DNA of 64,000 nucleotides from CAWAND01 sp963807065 (lineage in GTDB: Bacteria; Chloroflexota; Anaerolineae; Anaerolineales; E44-bin32): assembly GCA_963807065.1 (NCBI GenBank), contig CAWDZQ010000004.1, positions 1,302,001 to 1,366,000 of the forward strand, given 5' to 3'. The notes beneath the pieces were generated by a model. That model did no database searches. It was not told the DNA's origin and saw only the letters and a list, made by a program, of their open reading frames with translations. Of the stretch, positions 8,461-15,703 are shown piece by piece. The translations under genes and the position numbers were made by a program. How positions within the stretch are numbered: the stretch's first letter is position 1; the number at the start of each line of letters is the position of its first letter.

Positions 8461-9138
8461 CTACCTTCGGATGTCCCCCAATCTCAGAATTGGACCATCG
8501 ACGCACGGCAGGTGGCGGCGCCCCAGCCCTTGGAAGGTGCATCCCTGGCAGCCGCCCATGCCGCAGGGCGCCGAGCCCACCACGAGGGCCTCGTCATGCG
8601 TTAGGCTGCGAGGTTGCCACGCATCCGTATCCAATCGGGCCTGCACGTCGTCGAGCCGGTCGAGCGGCAGCCCAACGGCGATGTAGTCGGCCCAAGCGAG
8701 ACCCTGCTCCGCAGTCGACAGAACTTCGACGGCAGGTGGCAGCCTGTCCGTTGGGTGGTCGGTGGCATACGCCATTTCCCGGCCCTGAACCAATCCGAGC
8801 TCGACCAGTGGCCGCAGATAGCGATCAGCGCCGCCAAAGGAGACGAGCAACCAGCGCCGGCTGGCTTCGGGCGGAGAGAATCCTACCCCCATCGGTCCCC
8901 GCAACTCCAAGCTTGAGCCCGGTGGCCAAAGTGCAGTGTCGGGAAGGGGTGCGGTGAAGCCCGTCTCCGAGAGCCTGGTGGGGACCAGCGTGTGGCAGTG
9001 CCAATCGTGACCGGGCCGGAACCCGGCGAACATCTGACCCGGGCGCAGCGGCGGGCCAGGCGGTGCCGCCAAGCGGACGGAGAGCCGGCCGTCTGGCTCA
9101 AGAAGCTGGCTTTCGACCATGACCCGGGCGGTTGACAT
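8461..9138 (-). CDS. PyrK-like FAD/2Fe-2S electron-transfer subunit
   Basis: 225 residues. The C-terminal end has the PyrK iron-sulfur pattern CGMGGCQGC followed by PCVDGPIL, matching the Cys spacing of dihydroorotate dehydrogenase B electron-transfer subunits. The N-terminal ferredoxin-reductase-like part is shortened and the NAD-binding half is diverged. It is directly followed by the PyrD-like gene with one base between them, the usual partner order. No other pyrimidine gene lies nearby. The first ATG (9138) has no clear ribosome binding site; an ATG at 9120 is an alternative. Confidence 0.75.
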   Translation of the reverse strand: MSTARVMVESQLLEPDGRLSVRLAAPPGPPLRPGQMFAGFRPGHDWHCHTLVPTRLSETGFTAPLPDTALWPPGSSLELRGPMGVGFSPPEASRRWLLVSFGGADRYLRPLVELGLVQGREMAYATDHPTDRLPPAVEVLSTAEQGLAWADYIAVGLPLDRLDDVQARLDTDAWQPRSLTHDEALVVGSAPCGMGGCQGCTFQGLGRRHLPCVDGPILRLGDIRR

Positions 9139-9208
9139 ACGACGATGCTAGCATGTGCCAGGTGACAGAGCAATGTCAGGCACACGTCCGCGGGAGGATT
9201 CGTCTGCA

Positions 9209-9217
9209 TGCTATAAT
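9209..9217 (+). promoter_or_regulatory. Extended -10 promoter for the SPFH gene
   Basis: TGCTATAAT, an ideal extended -10, 63 bases before the GTG start at 9281. Upstream (9154-9183) an imperfect inverted repeat, TGTGCC-agg-TGACA / TGTCAGGCACA, could be an operator for either divergent gene. Confidence 0.65.
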
Positions 9218-9280
9218 CCGCCCGGATTTCCAGCGCTGGGAGCTGCGAATCCGAAGATCATACTTCATCAGGAGGTTGAT

Positions 9281-10324
9281 GTGAACGTAGCAGAGCTCTC
9301 GAGGGGTCTGGCGACTCTCGCCTGGGTGGCGGCGATTGTCGTTGTGGTCATTGCCATTGTTCGGGCTTCGCGAGGTCGGCCGCTTAAGTCGGCTGTGGGT
9401 CTGGTGCTTGGGGTTCTGGCCGCGGCCATTGTCTTCACTTCAGTGGGCGCCGGCCTGGTGTTCATCCAGCCGGAGGAGCGGGGAGTCGTAATTTCGGCGG
9501 TGACACCGGAAGGTTATCGTCAGCAGGCGCTTCAGCCCGGACTGCATTGGATTGTGCCCTTTGCCGAGTCCGTCATCGTCTACCCAATCTCACGCCAAAC
9601 ATACACCATGTCGATTGCCCCCCAGGAAGGCACCGTCCAGGGTGATGATTCGGTCACGGCTCGAACCGCCGATGGGCAGGAAGTCTTCATCGATGCCACG
9701 GTGATTTTTGCCGTCGACCCTAGCCAGATCATCAAGGTCCACATTGACTGGCAGAATCGCTATGAACCGGATTTGGTCCGCCCACTGGCGCGCGGCATCA
9801 TTCGGGATGAAGCTTCAAAGTATGGTGTTGAAGACATAGTGAGCCAGAAGCGGCAGGAGCTGATCGATGGAATACGAACCCGGCTCGAAAAGCGCCTGCA
9901 GGACAACGGGCTGGTGCTGCAAGAGTTTGTGCTGCGAAATATCACCTTCACCCCTGAATACGCCGCATCGGTCGAGCAGAAGCAGATCGCCGAACAGAAA
10001 GCGCAAGAGGCCAAGCTGACCGTCGAACAGAAGCGACAAGAGGCCGAACAAGCGCGCCAGGTTGCCCAAGGTCAGGCGGATGCGGCTGTCATCGGTGCCC
10101 AAGGCCGGGCTCAATCGAGGCTGATCGAGGCTGACGCCGAAGCGCAGGCTTTGGAAAAGATCGCCACAGCCCTTCAAGCCAATCAGAATTTGATCACGTA
10201 TGAATACGTCAAAAACCTTGCACCCAACATCCAGGTGATGCTGGTTCCGAGCGACAATCCTTTCCTGCTCCCGTTGCCGACACCGAACCCGGTGATCACT
10301 GGCACGCCCGAGGGAACACAGTAA
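9281..10324 (+). CDS. SPFH/Band 7 (prohibitin-like) membrane protein
   Basis: 347 residues. Two hydrophobic segments at the N-terminus (about 10-28 and 36-60) are followed by an SPFH domain (about 62-240; FIQPEERGVVIS, GLHWIVPF, DATVIFAVDPSQI) and a long Ala/Glu/Gln-rich coiled coil (about 235-300). This layout matches prohibitin/HflK-type scaffolds that oligomerise at the membrane and modulate proteases or membrane domains. The GTG at 9281 is preceded by AGGAGG; upstream codons lack a site and would sit across the promoter. The C-terminal tail is Pro/Thr-rich. Confidence 0.88.
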   Translation: MNVAELSRGLATLAWVAAIVVVVIAIVRASRGRPLKSAVGLVLGVLAAAIVFTSVGAGLVFIQPEERGVVISAVTPEGYRQQALQPGLHWIVPFAESVIVYPISRQTYTMSIAPQEGTVQGDDSVTARTADGQEVFIDATVIFAVDPSQIIKVHIDWQNRYEPDLVRPLARGIIRDEASKYGVEDIVSQKRQELIDGIRTRLEKRLQDNGLVLQEFVLRNITFTPEYAASVEQKQIAEQKAQEAKLTVEQKRQEAEQARQVAQGQADAAVIGAQGRAQSRLIEADAEAQALEKIATALQANQNLITYEYVKNLAPNIQVMLVPSDNPFLLPLPTPNPVITGTPEGTQ

Positions 10325-10346
10325 CCTGGGGGCAGTCTGAGATCCA

Positions 10347-10385
10347 CCGGCGCCCGGGTATCTGCCCGGGCGCCGGTTCTCTTTT
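10347..10385 (+). terminator. Intrinsic terminator after the SPFH gene
   Basis: A 12-bp perfect stem (CCGGCGCCCGGG / CCCGGGCGCCGG), 6-base loop, followed by TTCTCTTTT. It starts 22 bases after the SPFH stop codon and is the clearest intrinsic terminator in the window. Confidence 0.9.
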
Positions 10386-10636
10386 GGGGCTCTCCGGGCC
10401 GTGGGCCGTGGTTTGAGTGTGGCCGCAGCGCATCGTCCGCCCCTGCACAAGTGACAAGTGGGTTGGGAGCCGCTGCGTGATCTCGGCTTGGCTGACTAGT
10501 CCAGACGGACCAGCCGATTCGCTGGGGTGGGTATGATATGCTAGCCTGCAATCCTGCGCGCGGAAGTGCCGGCTTTTGCGCCCTTGGTTACCCTGTGGGA
10601 CACGATCACCCGACGCACTGCCAGCGGGGGCTAGAT
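10386..10636. other. Intergenic stretch with no gene recognised
   Basis: No convincing reading frame or RNA gene. GGGTATGATATGCTAGCC at about 10526-10543 may hold the -10 of the downstream esterase gene (TATGAT). The esterase frame is open back to 10538 but the extra residues look non-coding. Confidence 0.4.
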
Positions 10637-11329
10637 ATGCTTCTCAAATCTTTGCCATTCGAACACGTCGGTCGGCCGCCCTCGACAAGATCGGATCGGC
10701 TGCCACCGATGCTCCTCTTGCTGCATGGGCTTGGCAGCGATGAACGGGATTTGTTCAGTCTCTGCCCGGCCATCGATCCTCGGTTTCATGTCTTGAGCCT
10801 GCGGGGTCCATACAGCCTCGGCCAAGGAGGCTACAGTTGGTTCGAGACTCAGTTTGCCGTCGATGGATCGAAGATACGCGCTGAGAGCGCAGAGGCCAGC
10901 CGTCAGAAGCTGATCCAGTTTATCCAACAGGCTTCAACGCACTATCATACCGACCCCCAGCGTGTGTTCCTGATGGGCTTCAGCCAGGGAGCTATCCTGG
11001 GGCTGCTCATGGCGCTCACCCGCCCGGACATGCTTGGCGGCGTGATCGCCCTGAGTGGTAGTCTGCCGGGTGAAATCTTGGCCAGCAGCAGCCCTGTCAC
11101 GCGCCAGCTTGCCGGTCGCGAGATGATGGGTGGTTTTCCCATATTTCTCGGGCACGGTACTCAGGATGATGTGATCAAGATCGAGGAAGGGCAGCGCGTG
11201 CGCGACCGGTTGATGAGCCTGCAGGCGAATGTCTTCTACCGCGAATACGAGACGGGCCATGCCGTCCCCCGCCAGGTGATGTCGGACCTTGACATCTGGC
11301 TGTCGGGCCGCCTCATTGCCCGGGTCTGA
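10637..11329 (+). CDS. Phospholipase/carboxylesterase-family alpha/beta hydrolase
   Basis: 230 residues of the small serine-esterase family related to acyl-protein thioesterase and YpfH. The oxyanion region is LLLHGLGSDERD. The nucleophile elbow is GFSQG, the acid is in HGTQDDVI and the His is in YETGHAVP. No signal peptide, so it is cytoplasmic. The ATG at 10637 gives the family length; an in-frame ATG at 10538 would add 33 low-quality residues. Substrate unknown; short-chain esters or acyl-lipids are typical. Confidence 0.88.
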   Translation: MLLKSLPFEHVGRPPSTRSDRLPPMLLLLHGLGSDERDLFSLCPAIDPRFHVLSLRGPYSLGQGGYSWFETQFAVDGSKIRAESAEASRQKLIQFIQQASTHYHTDPQRVFLMGFSQGAILGLLMALTRPDMLGGVIALSGSLPGEILASSSPVTRQLAGREMMGGFPIFLGHGTQDDVIKIEEGQRVRDRLMSLQANVFYREYETGHAVPRQVMSDLDIWLSGRLIARV

Positions 11330-11383
11330 ACCCGCCCCAGGGTTGTCGACCCGCCGAGCCGCATTGATCAGGGAGAGCGCGTG

Positions 11384-12391
11384 ATGTCGGACAACCTATC
11401 GATTTCCCAGGCCCAGGCCAAGCACACGCCGTCGTTGATGGGCAAAGCTAATGTCGTAGGGGTGGGCCGCGGCTACAAAGTCGTTCAAGGCCGAAGAACG
11501 GACCGGATGTGTGTGGTGGTGCTCGTTAGGCGCAAGGTGCCCCACCTCGCCCTAGAGGCACATGCGCTGGTTCCCAAGGATGTCGACGGGGTGGAGACAG
11601 ACGTGGTGGAAGTGGGCGAGCTGATCGCGCAGGCTTCACGCACCGAGAGAGTGCGTCCCGCGCCTCCGGGAGTTAGCCTTGGGCACTACCAGATCACGGC
11701 CGGCACCTTCGGCGCCGTGGTGCGAGATAAGACCACGGGCGATCCGTTGATCCTATCCAACAACCATGTCCTGGCCAACAGCAACGATGCTCATATCGGG
11801 GATGCCATTCTTCAGCCGGGGGCTGCGGATGGTGGACGGCTTGATCAGGACACTCTGGCCCACCTGGTTCGATTCGTGCCCATCCAGTTCAACGTAGCGC
11901 CGTCATCCTGCTCAATTGCCAGCGCGGTGGCGTGGCTCGGCAACAGCCTGGCCCGGGGGCTAGGCTCCAAGCACCGCTTACAGGCTTACTATACGGACCC
12001 CAATGCTGTCAACCGGGTTGACGCAGCCTTGGCTGCTCCGGTTGACCCCCAGATGATCTCCTCCCAGATTCTCGAAATCGGGGCTGTCGCCGGAACCCGA
12101 CCCGCCGAGCTTGGTCTCTCGGTGCGCAAGTCGGGGCGCACCACCGGTTTCACTTCGGGAGAAATCAACGTGCTCGATGCGACCGTGACCGTGGGATATG
12201 GCACGGCGCGCAGAGCGCGGTTTGACGGACAGATCATCAGCAGCCCGATGTCGTCTCCTGGAGATTCTGGCTCCTTGCTCGTGGCTGGGGATTCGATGCA
12301 GGCCGTCGGCCTCCTGTTTGCTGGATCTGACCAGGCCACGATCTTCAATCCGATTCGGGACGTGCTCACGGCACTTGAGGTTGAGCTGTGA
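11384..12391 (+). CDS. Trypsin-like serine protease with a conserved N-terminal domain
   Basis: 335 residues. An N-terminal domain of about 80 residues (LMGKANVVGVGRGYKVVQG, VETDVVEVGEL) precedes a chymotrypsin-fold domain (about 95-335) with His in ILSNNHVLA, Asp probably in RVDAALA, and Ser in SPGDSGSLLV. No signal peptide, so cytoplasmic or non-classically exported. The N-terminal domain recurs as the stand-alone protein encoded next. The ATG at 11384 follows GGGAGAG; a GTG immediately before is possible. It resembles bacterial relatives of plant NAL1-type proteases. Substrate unknown. Confidence 0.85.
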   Translation: MSDNLSISQAQAKHTPSLMGKANVVGVGRGYKVVQGRRTDRMCVVVLVRRKVPHLALEAHALVPKDVDGVETDVVEVGELIAQASRTERVRPAPPGVSLGHYQITAGTFGAVVRDKTTGDPLILSNNHVLANSNDAHIGDAILQPGAADGGRLDQDTLAHLVRFVPIQFNVAPSSCSIASAVAWLGNSLARGLGSKHRLQAYYTDPNAVNRVDAALAAPVDPQMISSQILEIGAVAGTRPAELGLSVRKSGRTTGFTSGEINVLDATVTVGYGTARRARFDGQIISSPMSSPGDSGSLLVAGDSMQAVGLLFAGSDQATIFNPIRDVLTALEVEL

Positions 12392-12666
12392 ACGATCCTT
12401 CGGCTGCCTTTCAGGCGCAGCTGGCACGCGCCCGTTCTGTTAAGGATGCTCACGAATCAGAGTTGTTGAGCAAATTGAACGTCGTAGGGGTCGGGGTTGG
12501 GTTTCGTCAGATCGGCGGAAAACCAACCCGCGATGTGGCGATCGTGGTCATGGTCAAAGTCAAACTGCCGGCGACGGAGATCCGGCCGCAGGACACCGTC
12601 CCGGATCAAATCGAAGGCATCCCCGTCGATGTACAGCCCGTGGGCGAGTTCAGTATTCACGAGTGA
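12388..12666 (+). CDS. Stand-alone homologue of the protease N-terminal domain
   Basis: 92 residues, closely similar to the first 85 residues of the protease before it: both have KxNVVGVGxG, a Thr-Arg-Asp/Met turn, VVVxVxxKxP, and a final GxxxDVxxVGE. The GTG start overlaps the protease stop (GTGA), so translation is coupled. A free copy of a pro-domain-like module beside its protease suggests a role in folding, inhibition or substrate presentation, but nothing in the sequence proves this. Confidence 0.8.
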   Translation: MNDPSAAFQAQLARARSVKDAHESELLSKLNVVGVGVGFRQIGGKPTRDVAIVVMVKVKLPATEIRPQDTVPDQIEGIPVDVQPVGEFSIHE

Positions 12667-12706
12667 GTCCCGTCTTCGTGTCCCGGGATCCCCATGCTTG
12701 GATGAG

Positions 12707-14065
12707 TCAGTTCGAGCCCTCGGCCAAGGCCGCCAGCCGGGCGGCCTCAAGCCCCGCCATTGCGTCATCAATCCCGGCTTGATCTCTGGCCTTCCAGAAG
12801 GTGGCGAGCTCAGTTAGCCCTTGGAGGGCCATCGACCCCTTGAAAGCGTTAAACTCAAACAGCTCGGTCAGGCGCGAGCTATCTTCAATGAACGACCATC
12901 CCTTCTGTTGATAGGCCGGAAAGCTCGCCCGAGACATGCGGTTGATTGGGAGCAACCGCCCCACCTCATTTAGGTTCATCTGGAGCCCCTGGGGTGAAAG
13001 CAGATAGTGGATGAGGGCTCGTCCGGCTTCCGGATGAGCTGCACCGGCAGGGATGTAGGCGCCGTACACCAGCGCAATCTCACCGTCATCCACCTCCGGG
13101 TTGAGAGTTGGGAATCGGAAGAAGTCAAGATTCTGTTTGACGCTCGGCGAGATGAACTCATACAGCCACTCCCCGATGTTGAACATGGCTGCCTGGCCGG
13201 AAGAAATCTGGTTGACGGCCTGGAACCAGCTGCCGGGTTCACTGGCCGGCGCGAAGCAACCAGCGTCAAGCATCTCGAGCCAGTGCTCGAAAACGTCTCT
13301 CACGCGGGGATCCTCAAAACTGATCTCGCCGGCAAGCAAGCGCTGGTGAAACTCGGCCCCGTTGAGCCGGAGATCGAGAATGCTAAACCAGCGGGCGTTG
13401 GGCGGTGTCCACGAGGCCGCCGAATCGGTGAAGGGGATGATGCCGGCGTCGCTCAGAGTGCCGCAGGCCCGCAGGAGCGAATTCCATGAGTCGGGGGGCT
13501 TCTGTCCGACTCGGTCGAAAACGTCCACCCGGTAGAAAATGGGGTTCCATTGGACCGACAATGGGACGAAGTACGGCGTGCCATCGACCTTGGCCAGCTG
13601 GGCCACACTGGCTGGATACGCATCAGCCAAGTCTTCCGAATCCCACACATCGGTCAGCGGTGCGATCTTCCCGGCCTGAATGTACCGTTCCAGGCTGGCA
13701 CCGCCGATGAAACCCGTGATCACATCTGGGGGTAGGTCGAGGCCGAGCTGGCGATCAAGGGCATCCGCAGGCACAGCTGCCCCATACAGGCCGGCGGCCC
13801 CATAAGTGACATTGATGCTGGGGTTGACTGCCTCAAATGCCTTTCGTGCGTGAATCTCCCACACCCCCTGGGCGTCCCCTCCGTAGAAAGAGAACCAGCG
13901 CATATCAATCGGCTCCGGCGCCTTGGTAGGCGAAGGCGTGGCCGTCATGGGGGCGGCTGTCGGTTGCATTGAGGGCGTGGCGTTTGGGCCGGCGCCTGCA
14001 CACCCGGCGACTGCCGCGACCAGCAAAGCTGTCGCCAGAACGGTGACTGCGTGACTTGTCTGCAT
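12707..14065 (-). CDS. ABC-type sugar-binding lipoprotein (family 1 solute-binding protein)
   Basis: 452 residues. A signal peptide ends in the lipobox VAGC (Cys22), followed by a Thr/Pro-rich linker and an extracellular solute-binding fold with typical features (RWFSFYGGDAQGVWEIHARK, PYFVPLSVQWNPIFYRVDVF, WLYEFISP, PAGAAHPEAGRALIHYLLSP). It should sit on the outer face of the membrane and deliver a sugar to a permease, but no permease or ATPase gene is adjacent, so it is an orphan. The ATG at 14065 lies 6 bases after GGGAGA; earlier ATGs at 14077 and 14116 are possible. Confidence 0.87.
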   Translation of the reverse strand: MQTSHAVTVLATALLVAAVAGCAGAGPNATPSMQPTAAPMTATPSPTKAPEPIDMRWFSFYGGDAQGVWEIHARKAFEAVNPSINVTYGAAGLYGAAVPADALDRQLGLDLPPDVITGFIGGASLERYIQAGKIAPLTDVWDSEDLADAYPASVAQLAKVDGTPYFVPLSVQWNPIFYRVDVFDRVGQKPPDSWNSLLRACGTLSDAGIIPFTDSAASWTPPNARWFSILDLRLNGAEFHQRLLAGEISFEDPRVRDVFEHWLEMLDAGCFAPASEPGSWFQAVNQISSGQAAMFNIGEWLYEFISPSVKQNLDFFRFPTLNPEVDDGEIALVYGAYIPAGAAHPEAGRALIHYLLSPQGLQMNLNEVGRLLPINRMSRASFPAYQQKGWSFIEDSSRLTELFEFNAFKGSMALQGLTELATFWKARDQAGIDDAMAGLEAARLAALAEGSN

Positions 14066-14200
14066 AGTGTCTCCCATCGTGTGCTCAGCCTGGTTACCTG
14101 TAGGGGTCCAGGGCATGATAGGCGCACAATGGACTGGTCACAAGGGACATCTTATGCAGAGAATCATGGGTACACTTTTAGGAGGGGAAGGAAAAGACAC

Positions 14201-15703
14201 GTGAGGCAAATCGACATCCAGGGTTGGATGGCGTTGGATCGCAGTTCAGCGGAGCCGCTTTACCGGCAGGTCTATCGAACGCTACAGCAGCTGATATTGG
14301 CTGGGCGGCTTCTCCCCGGGGCGAAACTGCCATCCATTCGGGATTTCGCCGCCAGCCTGGAGATCTCTCGCAACACGATCGTCAATGCCTTGGACCAACT
14401 GGGTGCGGAAGGCTATCTCGAGGCGCGGGTGGGGGCGGGGACGTTTGTGAGTCGGACGTTGCCCGAATCCCAGCTTCAGGTTAGTTCCAGGGCCAGGCCG
14501 GCGCCGGTGCCCCGGCCGCATTCGGGAAAGCTCTCCAGCCGGGGTCGGGCGGTGGCTGCGTTACTCGACCCGGCCCCCGACCGGCCGGGCTTTGTCAGTC
14601 CGGTGGGCGCCTTTTCCATCGATGGCCCCGACCTTGAGCACTTTCCTTGGGAGACCTGGCAGCGGCTTTCCGGCCGGCTGGGCCGGAGGGTACCCCGGCG
14701 GCTCTTGGGCTACCAGCAGGATCTTGGGTTTGGACCTCTGCGAGAGGCCTTGGCCGAGCATCTGGCCGGGACGCGGGGGGTGAGGTGCTCGGCAGATCAG
14801 ATCCTGATTGTGTCCGGCTCGCAGGAAGCGCTCTTTCTAGCGGGCAACGTGCTATTGGACCCGGGGGATGAGGCGTGGATTGAAGATCCCGGATATCCGG
14901 GGGTGCGCCGGGCGCTGACCGCTGCCGGTGCCCGTTTGATGCCGGTGAAGGTCGATGACGAAGGGATGGATGTCGCATGGGGGGAGGCGCACTGCCCGCG
15001 TGCCAGGCTGGTGAGCGTGACACCGGCACACCAGTTCCCACTGGGGCCGACGATGAGTCTTCGAAGGCGGCTTGCCCTCCTTGCGTGGGCGGACGCCACT
15101 TCAGGCTGGATCCTTGAGGATGACTACGACAGCGAGTACCGCTACCAGGGCAGGCCGCTGCAGGCGTTGCAAGGGCTCGACGGCGGGCAGCGTGTCCTGT
15201 ATGTGGGCACATTCAGCAAAGTGCTCTTCCCTGGTCTGCGCCTGGGTTACATGGTGGCACCGCCCCAGCTGATCCGGGCGTTGGCTGCGGCAAGGACGGC
15301 GGTTGACCTGCATCCACCGACTCTTCCCCAGGCGATTCTGGCGGAATTCATGGTGCGCGGCCACTATTGGCAACATGTTCGGCGCATGCGAAAGGTCTAC
15401 GCCGCCCGTTGCCAAGAGCTTGTTGAGACTCTGAAGGCTGAATTCGGCCCGGAGCTCAAACTGGGTCCTTACGATTCAGGGATGCACGTCGTGCTTTGGC
15501 TTCCTCCAGGCACCGGCGATCGCGACGTGTCCCAGCGGGCGGCTGAACTCGAGGTTGAATGCCTTCCGGTCTCGGCCTTCGTTCACGGCGGTGTCCAGCG
15601 CTCAGGGCTCTTGCTCGGATTCGGCCGTCTGGCCATCGAAGACATCCGCCCGGCAGTCACCCGGCTTGCACAGGCGGTGAGGGACGTAATCCCGCCATCT
15701 TAA
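14201..15703 (+). CDS. MocR/PdxR-type regulator: GntR winged helix fused to an aminotransferase domain
   Basis: About 500 residues. The N-terminal GntR winged helix (PLYRQVYRTLQQLILAGRL, LPSIRDFAASLEISRNTI, GAGTFVSRTL) is joined by a linker to a fold-type I aminotransferase domain with the PLP lysine in GTFSKVLFPGLRLGYM. Such proteins sense PLP or an amino-acid adduct and control vitamin B6, GABA or taurine genes. No pdxS/pdxT lies nearby; the divergent neighbour is the orphan sugar-binding protein. The GTG at 14201 follows AGGAGGGG; an ATG at 14228 is an alternative. Confidence 0.88.
   Translation: MRQIDIQGWMALDRSSAEPLYRQVYRTLQQLILAGRLLPGAKLPSIRDFAASLEISRNTIVNALDQLGAEGYLEARVGAGTFVSRTLPESQLQVSSRARPAPVPRPHSGKLSSRGRAVAALLDPAPDRPGFVSPVGAFSIDGPDLEHFPWETWQRLSGRLGRRVPRRLLGYQQDLGFGPLREALAEHLAGTRGVRCSADQILIVSGSQEALFLAGNVLLDPGDEAWIEDPGYPGVRRALTAAGARLMPVKVDDEGMDVAWGEAHCPRARLVSVTPAHQFPLGPTMSLRRRLALLAWADATSGWILEDDYDSEYRYQGRPLQALQGLDGGQRVLYVGTFSKVLFPGLRLGYMVAPPQLIRALAAARTAVDLHPPTLPQAILAEFMVRGHYWQHVRRMRKVYAARCQELVETLKAEFGPELKLGPYDSGMHVVLWLPPGTGDRDVSQRAAELEVECLPVSAFVHGGVQRSGLLLGFGRLAIEDIRPAVTRLAQAVRDVIPPS

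Noticed and set aside
14051..14200. N-terminal extension of the MocR regulator to 14051
   Set aside because: It would overlap the start of the divergent binding-protein gene, and the added residues do not match the GntR domain. A GTG with AGGAGGGG upstream exists at 14201.
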